DNA of 41,723 nucleotides, from NCBI RefSeq assembly GCF_000485595.1, contig NW_014577167.1:80283-122005 (forward strand). Direction: 5' to 3'. This DNA is from Priapulus caudatus. Taxonomy: Eukaryota; Priapulida; Priapulimorpha; Priapulimorphida; Priapulidae. A model generated the notes under the pieces. It ran no database searches and was not told the DNA's origin. It was given only the letters and a program-made list of their open reading frames with translations. Positions 39,519-41,723 of the stretch are shown here, in pieces. Positions within the stretch are counted from its first letter, which is position 1. Each line of letters starts with the position of its first letter. A program made the position numbers and the translations under genes.

Positions 39519-40007
39519 AAAAGTATAAACTTTGTCATTTCTGTTTGTGCTGCCAGCTTAATGCTGACGTTGACAACATATGGTGCTATTAAAACGTAAT
39601 GTAACTACGACATATTCGTTGACGGTATGTTATCGGAAAATTGTGTTATGACGTAATAATATGCAGGTTCTGCATAAGTTATAGATTGCTTATTGATAGC
39701 CAGATTCATTTGGTATGCTATGCAAATTAGGTATCATAGCTTTGTGTAAAAATGACAACCAGCTAAGTTATATCTATGGCGTCTTGCGTAGTCTTGCTTA
39801 TATATAATGAATTGTATTTTCGTTTTATTCGTTTATTGTGAATCACCAAGTGATAAACATAAGTGGCTTGCCAGCTGATGCTGATTATTTCTAAGTAGGG
39901 TAGCTTGTCTGTTTCTTTTAAGGTCGCTTTAACCATTCTGTTGTGAAGGCAGGCACATACAGGCCACACAGGTGTGTGTACAGGCAGTACATGTACCATT
40001 GTCTTTT

Positions 40008-40013
40008 AATAAA
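40008..40013 (+). promoter_or_regulatory. Second candidate polyadenylation signal AATAAA
   Basis: AATAAA 1.8 kb after the stop, followed by TTCTGTCTTCG and TTGTTGTTTG. It is an alternative to 39513. Confidence 0.3.
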
Positions 40014-41007
40014 AGTTAACATACCGTTTTATCAATTTCTGTCTTCGTCGCAATTGTTGTTTGATTATTATTATTATTATTGCAGAAATCAACATTGAAA
40101 TATACTTATCCAAAACACCGTAACCTTGTAGAAAGCGTCAATGATATATTCGCTCCAAATAACGTTTAAATTCCCAATTCGTTATTGACTTTTTACATTT
40201 TTATGCGTAACATTTCATGTGTACTGGACGGTCGGAACCGGTCGTACCTGGGTACTCGGGGCACTGCGAAACCCTTGGCAATAGTCGGACCGGCTGTCCA
40301 GCCTATGTCACCTACAAGTACAAGTGTACGGGGGGAAGGCACCCTACCAGTCGACCCTTAAATTGACTACGTCACGAATTTTCTATGGTGTATTTTGTAA
40401 AATTTTTGTTGTCATTTTTTTACATTAAAAGTAAGTACTAACGGGACTAAATGTATCTTCAAATTCTTACCTGATGAGATTGTTTCTCGACTAGTTAAAA
40501 ATCCAAAAAACCTGGACGATTTGATATCATGATCCTGACCTTAATTGCTTGCTATGGGCTATGTATGAGTCACGAGTGTATGTTTACATCGAACAATATA
40601 GTAAAATAGGAAGTATAATGCAGCAATTTAACCATAAAAAGTAAACAGAATTACTTACATTTTGTGAAAAAGTGGAAATGTTTTTTTTATTTCTACTATT
40701 TACGGTGACGTAATCACTTTCAAATAGGTACGTTGCAAGAGTGACCGGTGCCGGCTGTCAGTATTGTTTGCCCAAGCACGGTAAAAGTCAACGAAGTGTG
40801 TGGACCTTCCTATGTGCTTGTGGCACTTGTTATAATGCTTCACTACTGAACACGCCTCACTGCTTATATATACTACTTTATATATACTACTTATACAGGG
40901 TACAACCGGATGATAGGCAGCGCTGGACTGCAAATATGCGGCCAGTGCTACGGGAGTGCTACATCCCGGCCAACCAACAGCAAATCGGTGCTGCTGCAAC
41001 ATGTTCT

Positions 41008-41278
41008 GCTTGCATCTATGACAAATACGACATACGCATATACGTTCTCCTGTGACACTATTTGTCATAGAAAGATTCTTCCTATGACAAAAATTGGCGA
41101 GTCAACTTCGTTCCGCTTTACAGCTGAAATTCACTGCTTGCATTCATAATAGCGCTCCTAAACTCCTATGATACGCACAACACATACAACAATATTTGTA
41201 ATAGGAAGAATCTTCCTATGAGAAATAGTGTCATAGGAGAGCGTATATGCGTATGTCGTATTTGTCATAGATGCTAGC
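41008..41278. repeat. Long inverted repeat: two 84-bp arms around a 103-bp spacer
   Basis: Left arm 41008-41091 and right arm 41195-41278 are near-perfect reverse complements (for example ATCTATGACAAATACGACAT in both). Each arm also holds a smaller palindrome around AAGATTCTTCCTATGACAAA. Probably a foldback-type or MITE remnant; no clear target duplication seen. Confidence 0.88.
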
Positions 41279-41723
41279 AGACAGGCTGGCTAATAATACC
41301 CAGGAAACTGGTATACCCAGCAGTATACCCATAATAATAATAATACCCTGCAAACTGCAACGCCAACGGAGCGCGCGCACGATGCCACACTTTGATGAAA
41401 ATAATTAGGCCTAATCGATTTATTTTGGCCCGATGCAATCAGTAAACACCAAATATGGGAGAAATATACTATACAAATCACTTAGCGCCATTATCAACAT
41501 TGGTCACGCTATTTATTCTGCAACACGCAGAAAACAATTGCTTGCAGACATAAAAAACGAGAGATAACACTCGCTTAAGTTTTCATCACTCCCAAAATAA
41601 TAGGTAAACGCGAACACGGAGTAAAAAAAAAAAGAAGTAAAAAAAAAAATTACACCCCCTAGTGGTGCCGCGCATGCACGCGCACAAACGCAGGTACACA
41701 CACACGCGCGCGCATATATATAT

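Larger units (their letters stand above)
38176..41723. other. 3' UTR and downstream intergenic DNA
   Basis: No exon of a following gene was recognised on either strand. It includes two AATAAA signals, a structured GC-rich patch at about 40220-40345, the large inverted repeat at 41008-41278, and alternating CA/CG/TA simple sequence at 41695-41723 that runs off the window. Confidence 0.7.

Noticed and set aside
40220-40345. Structured GC-rich patch with CTGGAC and GTCCAG, considered as tRNA or SINE
   Set aside because: No A/B box pair or cloverleaf could be drawn; left as unclassified.

Overview
The window is animal (metazoan) nuclear DNA. Its genes are split into many exons with canonical GT-AG introns, the non-coding part is AT-rich, and it holds microsatellites, minisatellites and short DNA-transposon relics. 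Almost all of it is the 3' two-thirds of one plus-strand gene, the orthologue of perlecan (HSPG2; trol in flies, unc-52 in nematodes), the basement-membrane heparan sulfate proteoglycan core protein. The protein is closer in architecture to vertebrate perlecan than to the fly or worm forms, as far as I can judge from memory. A marine invertebrate bilaterian is my best guess; the species cannot be fixed from this sequence.

I could trace 41 consecutive coding exons (2528-38175). Their phases all agree, and together they make 6339 nt, or 2112 codons plus a TAA stop. Reading along the protein: the C-terminal part of a laminin IV (laminin B) domain (exons 1-3); laminin-type EGF repeats (exons 3-7); 12 immunoglobulin I-set-like domains (Ig1 in exon 7 alone, the others split over two exons each, exons 8-30); then the full domain V (endorepellin) order LG1-EGF-EGF-LG2-EGF-EGF-LG3 (exons 30-41). 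The N-terminal part expected of perlecan (SEA, LDLa, first Ig, first half of laminin IV) is not in the window and should lie to the left. A 33-nt in-phase microexon between Ig7 and Ig8 encodes a strongly basic linker with a furin-type motif.

On the minus strand at the left end (222-865) are the first two coding exons of a rhodopsin-class GPCR (N-terminus, TM1, TM2), joined by a canonical intron in matching phase. The rest of that receptor lies off the left edge, so it is probably nested antisense in a perlecan intron, unless the assembly is wrong or perlecan starts here.

The introns carry most of the unusual structure: non-autonomous DNA transposons with recognisable terminal inverted repeats and target-site duplications (2737-3493 with a nested one at 3067-3387, 4525-4829, 8269-8580, 23477-23804, 28213-28505, 35089-35381, 37197-37542); tandem arrays that copy splice acceptors (14917-15200) or a splice donor (15919-16094); other minisatellites; an 11-bp-phased trio of CACGTG boxes in intron 18; and large simple-sequence tracts. 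Downstream of the stop codon (38176-41723) I see possible polyadenylation signals and a large inverted repeat, but no further gene.
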